From positions 62,001 through 126,000 of the forward strand of contig CAYGTI010000005.1 in assembly GCA_964352785.1 (NCBI GenBank): DNA of 64,000 nucleotides, given 5' to 3'. Below are positions 17,131-25,245 of this stretch, piece after piece. This stretch comes from JACOMS01 sp964352785 (GTDB taxonomy: Bacteria; Pseudomonadota; Alphaproteobacteria; Caulobacterales; Maricaulaceae). How positions within the stretch are numbered: the stretch's first letter is position 1; each line of letters starts with the position of its first letter. The notes beneath the pieces are model-generated. The model had not been told where the DNA came from. It worked only from the letters and a program-made list of their open reading frames with translations, and searched no databases. Made by a program: the position numbers and the translations under genes.

Positions 17131-17844
17131 TTAAGCCAACGCCTGTTCTTGCAGGGCGCAAAGCTGGGTAATCCCTACACCCGCCAGCCGCATAAGCTCC
17201 GCCATTTGCTCGGCTGTGAACGGCGTGTCCTCGGCGCTGGCTTGAACCTCAATAATTCCGCCCGTACCGGTGAGCACAAAGTTGGCATCCGCTTGCGCAG
17301 CGCTATCCTCAGTATATTCCAAATCAAGACGGCATTCGCCCTCGACAATCCCGCAGGACACAGCAGCCATTTTATCTGTAATCGGGTTTTCCGCTATTTT
17401 ACCCTGCTTAACGAGCCCTTCGCAGGCCTGATAAAGCGCAACCCACGCCCCCGTAATGGATGCCGTGCGGGTGCCGCCATCCGCTTGCATGACGTCGCAA
17501 TCAATCACGATTTGCCGCTCGCCAAGCTTTTCCAAATCAATCGCCGCCCTTAAAGAACGCCCAATCAGGCGCTGAATCTCAACGGTACGCCCGCCTTGCT
17601 TACCCCGCGCCGCTTCCCGGTTATTACGTGAATGGGTGGAACGCGGCAGCATACCATATTCCGCCGTCACCCAGCCCTTGCCTTTGCCCTTCATCCAGCG
17701 CGGTACATTTTCATCCACCGACGCTGTACAAAGAACGTGGGTATCACCAAATTTAGCAAGGCATGACCCTTCGGCATATTTAGACACGCCGGCTGAAAGC
17801 TCAACGGCGCGCAGAGAGTCGCAAGAACGGTTTTGAGGACGCAT
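17131..17844 (-). CDS. rph: Ribonuclease PH
   Basis: Phosphate-dependent 3'-5' exoribonuclease that trims the 3' ends of tRNA precursors. The 237 aa length is normal. Diagnostic stretches are MRPQNRSCDSLRAVEL at the start, GDTHVLCTASVDENVPRW, VTAEYGMLPRSTHSRNNRE with its conserved Arg residues, and DCDVMQADGGTRTASITG for phosphate and metal binding. It is divergent from hrcA, the usual arrangement in Alphaproteobacteria, and convergent with the lipoprotein gene whose stop is 5 bp away. Confidence 0.97.
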   Translation of the reverse strand: MRPQNRSCDSLRAVELSAGVSKYAEGSCLAKFGDTHVLCTASVDENVPRWMKGKGKGWVTAEYGMLPRSTHSRNNREAARGKQGGRTVEIQRLIGRSLRAAIDLEKLGERQIVIDCDVMQADGGTRTASITGAWVALYQACEGLVKQGKIAENPITDKMAAVSCGIVEGECRLDLEYTEDSAAQADANFVLTGTGGIIEVQASAEDTPFTAEQMAELMRLAGVGITQLCALQEQALA

Positions 17845-17958
17845 AAGAATATCTTTCTGTGATTCACCTACCGCTTATCCCAAGCTGGCAGCCCCGGCCA
17901 GCCAAAAAGCAGGAATTAAGCCTTGAATCCCGCCCGTCCATTGCCCACATATTCTGGC

Positions 17959-19053
17959 ATGAGTGTGATAACGCCGCAATTTAATCTCTCTGATTTGGAC
18001 GCCCGCGCCCGCGCCGTGTTCAAAGACATTGTCGATGCCTATCTGCATAGCGGGCAGCCCGTCGGCTCACGCACATTATCTCTGAAAAGCCAGCGTCAAG
18101 TCTCCCCGGCCACGATCCGAAATACTATGGCAGATCTTGCCCGCTTCGGCTTGCTCAGCTCCGCCCATGCCAGCGCGGGCCGGATCCCGACCCAGCAAGG
18201 GCTGCGTCTCTTCGTTGACGGGCTTTTGGAAACGGGCGACATTTCTCAAAAGGAGCAAAAACAACTCGAAGCCCGCCTCGCGGCCCGTGGTGGCCGTCCG
18301 GATAATATGCTCGAGCAAGCTTCAAGCCTGTTGGCTGGCCTTGCCGGCGGCGCGGGACTTGTGCTGACACCTACGCCGCCCGCCAAAACGGCGGGGCCCG
18401 TCAAACATGTTGAATTTGTTAATCTGGATACGGATCAAACCCTTGTTGTGATTGTCTATGCCGACGGTCATGTGGAAAATCGGCTTATGCCCCGGCCCGC
18501 TGGGCTTCTCCCGGCCTCGCTGGAGTATGCCGGGCATTTTCTCTCGGCCCGGCTCAAAGGACGCCGCCTCGATGAAGCCCGGACAGATATCTTAGACGAA
18601 ATTCAAAGCGGCAAAGCCGAAATTGACCGCACTGCAGCGGGACTGATTGAACTTGGCCTCGCTGAATGGTCGGGTGAGATAAAAGACACCCGCGAGCGAT
18701 CTCTTATTGTGCGCGGTCGGGCGCAACTACTCGGCAATCTTGAGGCCCAAAGCGATCTGGAGCGTATCCGGCTCTTGTTCGAAGACCTGGAACGCAAAGA
18801 AGATTTGATCGCGCTTCTTGATCAAGCCGAAGACGCCGACGGGGTCAAAATTTTTATTGGTTCAGAAAATCCGCTTTTTTCACTGTCGGGATCGAGCGTC
18901 GTCGTTGCACCTTATCGCAATAGTGATAAGAACGTCATCGGAGCTGTCGGAGTTATTGGCCCAACCCGGCTAAACTATGCTCGCATTATTCCTATGGTCG
19001 ACTATACAGCCCAGCTTGTGGGCCGCATGCTCAGTGGACATTATAAAATTTAA
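17959..19053 (+). CDS. hrcA: Heat-inducible transcription repressor HrcA
   Basis: Repressor of the groESL/dnaK heat-shock genes through the CIRCE inverted repeat, with folding assisted by GroE. The N-terminal winged helix contains LDARARAVFKDIVDAYLHSG and SQRQVSPATIRNTMADL, and HASAGRIPTQQGLRLFVD follows. The C-terminal GAF-like domain ends GPTRLNYARIIPMVDYTA, a hallmark of the family. I use the ATG at 17959 (364 aa). A TTG at 17923 with an AGGAA Shine-Dalgarno 7 nt upstream would give 376 aa and could be the real start. I see no CIRCE element in this window. Its neighbours rph and grpE match the common alphaproteobacterial order. Confidence 0.96.
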   Translation: MSVITPQFNLSDLDARARAVFKDIVDAYLHSGQPVGSRTLSLKSQRQVSPATIRNTMADLARFGLLSSAHASAGRIPTQQGLRLFVDGLLETGDISQKEQKQLEARLAARGGRPDNMLEQASSLLAGLAGGAGLVLTPTPPAKTAGPVKHVEFVNLDTDQTLVVIVYADGHVENRLMPRPAGLLPASLEYAGHFLSARLKGRRLDEARTDILDEIQSGKAEIDRTAAGLIELGLAEWSGEIKDTRERSLIVRGRAQLLGNLEAQSDLERIRLLFEDLERKEDLIALLDQAEDADGVKIFIGSENPLFSLSGSSVVVAPYRNSDKNVIGAVGVIGPTRLNYARIIPMVDYTAQLVGRMLSGHYKI

Positions 19054-19077
19054 CACCCAACCCGTCAGGAGCTGACA

Positions 19078-19740
19078 ATGTCAGGACATTCAAAAGACAC
19101 ACCCCATACAGGCCAGGACGCCCCCCTGCCCACCGATGCGGAGCTCGAAGCTCTGCAAGCCGAAATCGATAAAGCTTTAGAAGGCGTCGCGAACCGCGAA
19201 CCCGTGAGCGAAGGCGCTGAAACGGATGAGACTGAGGCTGAGGCCCCTGAACCCACGCCTCAACAAGCCATTGAAGCCCTGCAAACCGAACTGGCCAACA
19301 CCAAGGATCAAGCCCTTCGCGCCATGGCAGAGACAGAAAATGTCAAGCGCCGCGCCGAGCGCGAAGTTTCCGCTGCCAAACTTTACGGGATTGAACGCTT
19401 TGCGGGCGATGTCCTCGCCGTGCATGACAATCTCGCGCGCGCACTCTTGACGCTTGACGGCAAGACTAAAGAAGAGATGGGCGATAACGCCAAAAACCTG
19501 CTCGACGGGATTGAGTTAACCGAAAAAGACCTGATGGCCGTTCTTGCCCGCCACGGAATCAAAGCTGTGCCCGGCAAAGGCTCAAAGTTTGACCCCAACG
19601 TGCATCAGGCCGTGGCGCAAATACCGTCAGATGAAGACAAAGGCTATGTCGCCGAGGTTATGCAAACCGGATTTACCATCGGAGAGCGCACCCTGCGCGC
19701 TGCCATGGTTGCCGTCTCGACTGGCCCTGCTAAAGGGTAG
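19078..19740 (+). CDS. grpE: Nucleotide exchange factor GrpE
   Basis: Co-chaperone that releases ADP from DnaK. The 220 aa protein has an acidic, disordered N-terminal 60 residues, a long coiled coil (EALQTELANTKDQALRAMAE, then ENVKRRAEREVSAAK) and the C-terminal beta domain with KGSKFDPNVHQAVAQIPS, GYVAEVMQTGFTIGERTLRAAMV. AGGAG lies 8 nt before the ATG. It follows hrcA by 24 bp, so the two are probably co-transcribed and heat-regulated. The downstream DNA changes abruptly to AT-rich accessory sequence. Confidence 0.97.
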   Translation: MSGHSKDTPHTGQDAPLPTDAELEALQAEIDKALEGVANREPVSEGAETDETEAEAPEPTPQQAIEALQTELANTKDQALRAMAETENVKRRAEREVSAAKLYGIERFAGDVLAVHDNLARALLTLDGKTKEEMGDNAKNLLDGIELTEKDLMAVLARHGIKAVPGKGSKFDPNVHQAVAQIPSDEDKGYVAEVMQTGFTIGERTLRAAMVAVSTGPAKG

Positions 19741-19964
19741 GCGTCATTTTTTCACATGTGTTAAAAAAACCCCAACCAAAGCCGGGGCAGTTCAAAGGGG
19801 AGCGGCAAGTGCCGCCGACACCCTAAGACACAGAATATGTGACAGGCAAGCGACAGAACTATGACCGTTTAATTATTAGCAGTTTTAGGCGAGAACTACC
19901 TTATAGTTATTTGCGTATAATATCACACCTAGACTCGTCTTTTGTAATTATATATTCGTACGCT

Positions 19965-20687
19965 ATGGGAAAACGCGAAGACAATAAAACCGCCAAAATA
20001 TTGGAACGGGAAATTATTATCGGGATAAAAGACCGGCTCAAGGGCACTGGCTGGAAAAAGAAACACAACTCATTTTTTCGTCAAATCGACAATAATTTTC
20101 ATTGTGTTTCCGCCTACCCGTATTTCGAGTTCGACGATGGTGTGCCGACTATGTTTTTGCGCGTAAGATCGGAAGCCAAACCTATGGGCATCGATCCGAT
20201 TTATTGGGACATAGCGCAAATGCCGGAAAACAAGAATGAACCTTTATCATTTCGAGCATGGGCGGCATTCAAGACAGACCCAGTTTATTTTCATCTTGAT
20301 GGACCTCTTAATAGACAGATGGCAGCAGTTAGAGATGTCATTGATTTATTCATGGACTGGAATGACAAGGAAACGAAGAAGGTATCGAAAATTCTAATTG
20401 CACAAAAATTCAGTGATGTATTTCGAAAATTTGAAGGTGATAATATTGGCAAGCACTCTAAGCCCATCACGCTGATATGTGCGTTAATTCTAGAAGGATT
20501 CCAAGACGATGCATTGGAAATTGCTAGAAACCATGCGCCAATTTCCTCACGAAACTTATTTGTAGATGGTAATCCAAAAGACAGGGTAAATTTTTATGAG
20601 CTAGCTATTTTGCATTTGGCGGGAAGAAAAGTGTTTGAAACTGAGGTGCGTCGTAAGCCAGATTATGGTTTTGCGCCTCGGAAATGA
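19965..20687 (+). CDS. Hypothetical protein, unrecognised
   Basis: A 240 aa soluble-looking protein from the ATG of MGKREDNKTAK. The open frame reaches back to 19839, but the first 42 residues look unlike a protein start and overlap the intergenic region after grpE. Composition is rich in Lys, Asp, Asn and aromatic residues and codon use is AT-biased, unlike the neighbours. An N-terminal GIKDRLKGTGWKKKHNSFFRQ followed by a beta-strand pattern faintly recalls DUF4304-type proteins, but I would not assign it. The C-terminal half is mostly helical (FQDDALEIARNHAPI). No Shine-Dalgarno is obvious. Likely an acquired accessory gene. Confidence 0.6.
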   Translation: MGKREDNKTAKILEREIIIGIKDRLKGTGWKKKHNSFFRQIDNNFHCVSAYPYFEFDDGVPTMFLRVRSEAKPMGIDPIYWDIAQMPENKNEPLSFRAWAAFKTDPVYFHLDGPLNRQMAAVRDVIDLFMDWNDKETKKVSKILIAQKFSDVFRKFEGDNIGKHSKPITLICALILEGFQDDALEIARNHAPISSRNLFVDGNPKDRVNFYELAILHLAGRKVFETEVRRKPDYGFAPRK

Positions 20688-20753
20688 TAAAAATCCTTTT
20701 TTGACTTATTTTGGTGAAACTTCACTTCGGAATCCTCTAAAAATAGCACAATA

Positions 20754-20816
20754 AATGTCCACTTTTGCTGCCGTTCCGGTCGTCAGGAAATCCCCCGGAA
20801 GCAGGCATTAGACATT
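20754..20816. repeat. REP-like palindromic element
   Basis: A 63 bp element with nested inverted repeats: AATGTC at its left end pairs with GACATT at its right end, CTGC with GCAG, and TTCCGG (20774-20779) with CCGGAA (20795-20800). It resembles the AATGTCC...GGACATT palindromes scattered between genes in many proteobacteria. It lies in the AT-rich gap between two hypothetical genes. Confidence 0.65.
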
Positions 20817-20864
20817 GTTGTTCGTTTAATTTAGACTTGATATTCAATCGGTACGGAAGCGAAA

Positions 20865-21242
20865 TTGCAGGTTTCTTTTGGAATAATTCCACTCGTTGTA
20901 TTTCCTAGCCTTTTTTACCTTTCATTCAAATGGCCGAACCCAAAAGATGCTGTGCCTGACATAAGTCAAATTGGGTTGGTGAAACGGTTTCTTGCATTCT
21001 TTATTGATATGCATGTTTCAATGTTTGGCGTACTTCCAGCTATATGTATGCCAATTCTCATATTAGAATATATGTCAACTGGTCAATGGGTATGGAGTTT
21101 TGAAAGGGATTACTCCAGAGCAACCGACGGCGTTAGTTTTTTGATAATGATGATAGGATTTTTTGGATTCTTTTTTTACTGGATATGGCATTCTCAAAAT
21201 AAAAAACAAACCTTTGGACAACGCCTTTTCAAGTTCGGATGA
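20865..21242 (+). CDS. RDD-like small membrane protein, possibly C-terminally truncated
   Basis: A 125 aa protein with three hydrophobic segments: an N-terminal helix (IIPLVVFPSLFYLSF), a second around LPAICMPILILEYM and a third, FLIMMIGFFGFFFYWIW. VKRFLAFFIDMHV resembles the Arg-Asp signature of RDD membrane proteins, and the C-terminal KKQTFGQRLFKFG matches the G-x-x-L-G-K-R motif that in that family normally precedes more sequence. The stop right after this motif suggests truncation. The start is a TTG preceded by GGAAG; other starts are possible. Codon use is AT-rich like its neighbours, so it probably belongs to the same acquired stretch. Confidence 0.5.
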   Translation: MQVSFGIIPLVVFPSLFYLSFKWPNPKDAVPDISQIGLVKRFLAFFIDMHVSMFGVLPAICMPILILEYMSTGQWVWSFERDYSRATDGVSFLIMMIGFFGFFFYWIWHSQNKKQTFGQRLFKFG

Positions 21243-21344
21243 AGTTGATTTCGATTGCTGCTTTTGCCGCCGGAGCGGTAGGCTCTAAATCCCCGAAAAG
21301 CGACCTTAGCGAATGTCTTGTTTGTGGCGTGTTGTTTGATTTGT

Positions 21345-21524
21345 TTAGTGTATTACTTCAGCAAAAAGCCCCATCATAAAACATACAAATCCCAATATCC
21401 CAACTAGGATAGTCCCAAAGTTACCAATACCCCATTCTTTATTTCTGCGCCGCGCATTGGGTGTTAATTGAAATATAGAGGTGACCATAATCATGGCTCC
21501 AGTTCCTGTAATAACGTACATCAT
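21345..21524 (-). CDS. Small 59-residue membrane protein (candidate)
   Basis: Reading the minus strand from ATG at 21524 to TAA at 21345 gives 59 residues: MMYVITGTGAMIMVTSIFQL, then a basic loop (TPNARRRNKEWG), then a second hydrophobic stretch (FGTILVGILGFVCFMMGLF) and a short tail. Two membrane segments joined by an arginine-rich loop is a sensible small-protein layout. The upstream sequence is purine-rich (GAGAAAAAG) and could act as a weak ribosome site. I do not recognise a family. The alternative plus-strand frame here is low-complexity and unconvincing. Confidence 0.4.
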   Translation of the reverse strand: MMYVITGTGAMIMVTSIFQLTPNARRRNKEWGIGNFGTILVGILGFVCFMMGLFAEVIH

Positions 21525-21787
21525 TTTTTCTTTTTCTCAGAAGTCATAGTGCTAAATACCGCTAAAAAAAACAAAATTCAAGATTCTCTAATGTCTCCTT
21601 TTGCCGCCCTAGAAGACCTCACTGTTCAGGTGGAGAGTGTTCATTTTAGCGGTTATTTTGATATAGCCAGCAAACTTTCACTCTCTCTTTAGTGATTGTT
21701 CCAACTTTAAAACCGCTATTTCTCCCGCCATTCCGCGTTCTGTAACAATCTAATCCTCGGTTTTAAATGCGGGGTTAGATTGCTACT
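21525..21787. other. AT-rich intergenic stretch with palindromes
   Basis: No convincing gene. It contains TAATGTCTCCTTTTGCCGCC, similar to the left arm of the REP-like element at 20754-20816, and an 8 bp inverted repeat TAGCGGTT...AACCGCTA separated by about 60 bp. A longer hairpin ends just before the next gene (listed separately). It looks like decayed repeat sequence. Confidence 0.45.
21746..21782 (+). promoter_or_regulatory. Hairpin immediately upstream of a start codon
   Basis: CAATCTAA at 21746-21753 pairs with TTAGATTG at 21775-21782, extended by two G-C and two G-T pairs to about 12 bp around a 13 nt loop. The stem ends 5 nt before the ATG at 21788 and contains the only purine-rich (GGGG) stretch that could bind the ribosome. 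It may limit translation of the downstream gene, or it may be the end of a repeat element. Confidence 0.4.
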
Positions 21788-23074
21788 ATGAAAAACCCGC
21801 CCACCATACAGGACTTACGAAAGTCCCTGCGGCCCCAGATGGAGGAGGTGGATTGGATCATCAAACATCCAGACAGCCACATTACGGCGCTGCGGGTGCG
21901 TGAGGGGTTGGGCACGCTGCCAAGACGCCTGAATAAAACCTATGTGCAGTTCGATTTTGAGGAAGAACGCACTTACGGCGGTCTGCCGGGCAGTAAGCTC
22001 GCGGGACTGGCCGCGAAGATCGTGTTGACCGCGCGGGATGAGACCCGGTTGCTACGCACCATAAGGGGCATGGTCTTTGGGCTCTTGGGGCCGCTGGTCG
22101 CCTATTTACGGGTGAACCTTGCGCTGACATGGTTGGAGGAGGTCATGGCTCAATCCTATCATTCCGGGCTTGCCCCAGAAGGTCAAGAGGTTGGAGGCAG
22201 ATTACCGATGAACGCTCGACCTTCCGGCTCTACAGCTTCGCTTGCGGCCGGAATGACAGACATTGCATTTACCCCAACACTTCATCCTATGCCTATGGCG
22301 GAACCTGGAGAAATTGACATGCCTCTCACATGTCACCCCGGACCTGATCCGGGGTCTCAAAATATTGTCGACAATAGTATTTCATCGCTCGAGGTCCCGG
22401 ATAAACCTGTGGTTTTCCGGGATGACAGGTCGCAGAGATCACGTCCGGCCTTTCGGTGGCGCGAGAGCCCGGCGTCCATTTATAAATTCAAAGAGAGAAC
22501 TGAAAAACTGGGTTATGATCCGCGCGAAACATCCGCCTACTGGATTGAGGCACGCGCGAACGCCCTGCGGCGAAGGTGGAGGGCGCAGACGACAAGTGAA
22601 GCGTTGAAACCTTCTCTACCGCATCTCCCCAAACCAGACATGCAGATAGATATGATACCGCCCCGCGCCGCAGATATCCCGCTGCGGGAGTTTGTTCCCG
22701 CCGACGCGGATTACGGCACGGTTTGGCCGCCGCTCGCGCTCCCGGACGGGCCGCCGCAGATTAACCGCTCTGGCTTTACAAAACCGCAAAACAAGGAGCG
22801 CCGCACCGCTGCGCCCGAACGCAGAACCCAAAATCTGACGGCCCGAGTTGAGACCGCGAAACATTACGGCATAGGCCATAAGCTTGAACGGGATTTATCC
22901 CAAGACATCACAGCGGCTGACCCGATAGAAAGAAACATGATGACACATAACAGGGTAGAAAACATCGATTGTATGACGCCGCCCGTTTTGTGTGAGGCTC
23001 GCCGCTGCGGTTCGGACGCCAGCCGGGCACCCCCCATCATAAATTCAGGTAAAAAGAAACCCGGCGGGCCGTAA
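21788..23074 (+). CDS. Hypothetical protein carrying two palindromic-element insertions
   Basis: A 428 aa frame of unknown function. Residues 1-120 look like a genuine protein (charged helices, then RTIRGMVFGLLGPLVAYLRVNLALTW). Residues roughly 123-158 and 181-214 are encoded by two similar palindromic elements; the second contains CHPGPDPGSQ, a familiar by-product of alphaproteobacterial palindromic repeats. The C-terminal 200 residues are Pro/Arg-rich and low in predicted structure. The last codons overlap the terminator of the convergent gene. No Shine-Dalgarno is clear and a hairpin abuts the start. It may be a real gene that tolerated insertions, or a decaying one. Confidence 0.45.
   Translation: MKNPPTIQDLRKSLRPQMEEVDWIIKHPDSHITALRVREGLGTLPRRLNKTYVQFDFEEERTYGGLPGSKLAGLAAKIVLTARDETRLLRTIRGMVFGLLGPLVAYLRVNLALTWLEEVMAQSYHSGLAPEGQEVGGRLPMNARPSGSTASLAAGMTDIAFTPTLHPMPMAEPGEIDMPLTCHPGPDPGSQNIVDNSISSLEVPDKPVVFRDDRSQRSRPAFRWRESPASIYKFKERTEKLGYDPRETSAYWIEARANALRRRWRAQTTSEALKPSLPHLPKPDMQIDMIPPRAADIPLREFVPADADYGTVWPPLALPDGPPQINRSGFTKPQNKERRTAAPERRTQNLTARVETAKHYGIGHKLERDLSQDITAADPIERNMMTHNRVENIDCMTPPVLCEARRCGSDASRAPPIINSGKKKPGGP
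22156..22259. repeat. Palindromic element A inside a coding frame
   Basis: A 104 bp element bounded by CTATCATTCCGG and CCGGAATGACAG, which are 12 bp inverted repeats with one mismatch. It sits in frame within the 21788-23074 ORF. Its size and end sequence match element B, 68 bp downstream. It resembles the palindromic elements described inside Rickettsia genes and between genes of other Alphaproteobacteria. Confidence 0.7.
22328..22430. repeat. Palindromic element B inside a coding frame
   Basis: A 103 bp element bounded by ACATGTCACCCCGG and CCGGGATGACAGGT, 14 bp inverted repeats with two mismatches. An internal hairpin CCCCGGA-CCTGA-TCCGGGG is at 22336-22354. It adds about 34 in-frame codons to the surrounding ORF. 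The TGTCA-CCCCGG end is typical of a widespread alphaproteobacterial repeat. Confidence 0.75.
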
Positions 23075-23086
23075 GCCTGCCGGGTT
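23051..23086 (-). terminator. Rho-independent terminator of the first lipo-barrel gene
   Basis: On the minus strand, AACCCGGC (23086-23079) pairs with GCCGGGTT (23065-23058) and is followed by TTTCTTTTT. It lies 28 bp beyond the stop of the gene at 23114-23923 and overlaps the last codons of the convergent hypothetical gene. Confidence 0.85.
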
Positions 23087-23113
23087 AAAGCCCCCACTTA
23101 AGCCAGCTTTAGA

Positions 23114-23923
23114 CTAGAAACGGTAACGACCGCGAAGCATAACAGGAACCGTCAGGTTCGATCCGCCATTATTGACGCCTGAGAGTGGGTTCGCGCCGTT
23201 AAGGTCTGTATTGTTTGATTTCAGGCTGCCCGTGTAACGCAGACCTGTTTCAAGACCTAGCGTTGCGCGCTTGAAGATAGGCGCTTCAATACCAACCATC
23301 CCTGCGGCGGTTGGAACCCAGCTACTTTCATATAAACCAACAGTGCCGCCATTATAGGCTGCGCCGCCGCGTTGAGCATTTTCAAGGTCAATCGCGCTGA
23401 CTTTCGCGACGCCCAGTTTGCCTTCAGCGTATGGTCGAATGGAACGAACCAGCGGGAAACCTGTTGGACTCATATACTGACGTAGGCCAGCTTCGAGACC
23501 CAAACGCTCATAATCACCCATTTTACCTGTCACGGCTTGGCCGCCAAATGATCCGAGGTTAACCTCTTCGCCCTTGGCCTTGGCATATGAGCCCATCAGT
23601 GTAACTTTGCGGTTGGGATTAAGCGCATATGATCCGCCAAGCTCAACACGGTAACCGGGATCATAAACATCTTTCATGGATTGTACGGTAGAGGTTGTCC
23701 CGGCGTGTACCATGTCACCCGTCAAAGCGTCGCCGCCAACCATGAATTCAGGGCCGATCGCGCCTTCAAGGTTCCAACGGCTCAGAGGCTTACAGCACTC
23801 TCCGCCTGATGTGAAATAACCTTGACCATCATTGGCCTGAGTGTTGCTATGGTGTTTAGCGCCGCCAAACCATGAGCATCCTGATAGTGCTACGGCTGCT
23901 ACGCCCAAAAGCAATATACGCAT
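23114..23923 (-). CDS. Outer-membrane lipoprotein with beta-barrel-like C terminus, paralogue 1
   Basis: From the ATG of MRILLLGVAAVALSGCSWFG the protein is 269 aa with lipobox LSGC. The mature part has a short linker, then EGAIGPEFMVGGDALTGD, then repeated amphipathic beta strands with aromatic ends, finishing VPVMLRGRYRF. A terminal Phe after alternating residues is the usual BAM recognition signal of outer-membrane barrels. An upstream in-frame start at 23956 would add eleven residues before the signal sequence and is unlikely. AGGGA precedes the chosen ATG. Two further paralogues follow in the same orientation at 24100 and 25505. Function unknown; possibly a surface-exposed lipidated barrel. 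Confidence 0.8.
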   Translation of the reverse strand: MRILLLGVAAVALSGCSWFGGAKHHSNTQANDGQGYFTSGGECCKPLSRWNLEGAIGPEFMVGGDALTGDMVHAGTTSTVQSMKDVYDPGYRVELGGSYALNPNRKVTLMGSYAKAKGEEVNLGSFGGQAVTGKMGDYERLGLEAGLRQYMSPTGFPLVRSIRPYAEGKLGVAKVSAIDLENAQRGGAAYNGGTVGLYESSWVPTAAGMVGIEAPIFKRATLGLETGLRYTGSLKSNNTDLNGANPLSGVNNGGSNLTVPVMLRGRYRF

Positions 23924-24041
23924 AATCTTCGTCCCTGTTGTTCTATTTTGGCACAATTGCCCGTCACGTCAGATTTTCAGAAATATCAATGCAGGTTTGA
24001 TGCCAAACAGGGTTCAAGCCTTGGATTTTTAGTGTGAAAAT

Positions 24042-24075
24042 CCAAAAAAAGAAAAGCCCGACCAAGGCCGGGCTT
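24042..24075 (-). terminator. Rho-independent terminator of the second lipo-barrel gene
   Basis: Minus strand: AAGCCCG (24075-24069) and CGGGCTT (24060-24054) form the stem, followed by TTCTTTTTTT. It is 25 bp downstream of the stop at 24100. Confidence 0.85.
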
Positions 24076-24099
24076 TATAATAGGGTTATGCGGGGCGTC

Positions 24100-25245
24100 T
24101 TAGAAAGAGACGCGGCCTCGGATTTTAAGCGGGATTGACCACTGATCATCAGAGCTGATGTTTGTGTCCAAATCATCACGCCAGCGAATACCGGTCTCGA
24201 TGCCCAGCGCTGTGCGGGGGCCAGCCTGCCACTCAGCACCAATAGTGCCGGACGCTGTGGGGTGCCAGCCGCCATCAACATATGTTTGCGTGAACAAGGT
24301 TGGGTCTACCAATGTTGTTGAAGATTGTGTTAGCTCTACGTCCTTGACGCTGACAAAGCCCGCTGTTGCGCCGACATATGGCCGCAGACCACCGCCATAG
24401 CCGCCATGTCCCATATAACGCCGCAGTCCGCCTTCGACACGTAATTGCTCAAGATCGCTAAATTCAGCAAAAAGGTCTTCGGAAACTCCGAGACCGTTAT
24501 TAACGGTACCAACTTTAATCTGCTCGCCGCTGGCTTTGGAATATCCGAGTTGACCGATAAGGGTCGTGTTACGGTTTAAATCATATGTCGCAGCAAGGTC
24601 ATAGGTTACCGCATTCCCGTAGGCGTCAGCATAGCTAATAGGGTCAAGGTCAGACACAGTTCCGGGGCCGCCAAGGAAGGGTTTAGAGACTTCGCCATTA
24701 AAGATATCGCCGCCTATACTAAAGTCTGTTCCAATACCCGCTTCAATTCCAAACGGTGCCGCCGCGCCCCCTCCGTAACAACAGGCATGCGCGCCATTAA
24801 TAGAGCCGCGCAGAGCCGGGGCTCCGCCGCCATAGTAGGCCGCATTTTGTGTTTGATAGCTTGCATAAGGCTGCTGCACATACATCGGCGCGCCTTGTAC
24901 TGTTTGAACGGAGCCGCCAACAGCCGAGCCATAAGGCGCGGACTGAGATAATGTTGTCGCCCCTCCGTAACCATATTGAGCGCCGCTTTGTGCAACCGCA
25001 TACCCTTGGCCGGGCGCGCAGCCCGTACTGGCGACGCCGTAATATTGAACTCCCGCGCTTTGTCCGCAGTCTTGATTATAGCCATAACCGGCATAAGATT
25101 GCTGTCCATATGCACCGTGGGCCTGAGTGCCATAGCCATATCCGTAATTATCATAACCGTATATATCGCCGTGACCGCCGCCCATTCCAAACCAGGAACA
25201 TCCGGATAATAACACTGTTGATAATGCGCAGGCTACAAGACGCAT
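24100..25245 (-). CDS. Outer-membrane lipoprotein with beta-barrel-like C terminus, paralogue 2
   Basis: A 381 aa protein starting MRLVACALSTVLLSGCSWFG, with the same lipobox as its neighbours. Residues 25-150 are a low-complexity segment rich in Gly, Tyr, Gln, Ala and Ser with several cysteines, predicted to be disordered and possibly surface-exposed. Then come AAAPFGIEAGIGTDFSIGGD, matching paralogue 1's GAIGPEFMVGGD, and a series of beta strands ending PLKIRGRVSF, again with terminal Phe. GGGAGACCGAT before the ATG is a good ribosome site. Related to the genes at 23114 and 25505 by tandem duplication. Role unknown. Confidence 0.82.
   Translation of the reverse strand: MRLVACALSTVLLSGCSWFGMGGGHGDIYGYDNYGYGYGTQAHGAYGQQSYAGYGYNQDCGQSAGVQYYGVASTGCAPGQGYAVAQSGAQYGYGGATTLSQSAPYGSAVGGSVQTVQGAPMYVQQPYASYQTQNAAYYGGGAPALRGSINGAHACCYGGGAAAPFGIEAGIGTDFSIGGDIFNGEVSKPFLGGPGTVSDLDPISYADAYGNAVTYDLAATYDLNRNTTLIGQLGYSKASGEQIKVGTVNNGLGVSEDLFAEFSDLEQLRVEGGLRRYMGHGGYGGGLRPYVGATAGFVSVKDVELTQSSTTLVDPTLFTQTYVDGGWHPTASGTIGAEWQAGPRTALGIETGIRWRDDLDTNISSDDQWSIPLKIRGRVSF

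Noticed and set aside
19802..19815. GCGGCAAGTGCCGC palindrome after grpE as a terminator
   Set aside because: No T run follows it, so it does not look like a Rho-independent terminator; it may be a repeat remnant.
21468..21692. 74-codon plus-strand frame
   Set aside because: Low-complexity His/Phe-rich start, no ribosome site, overlaps the better small membrane protein on the minus strand and repeat-like DNA.
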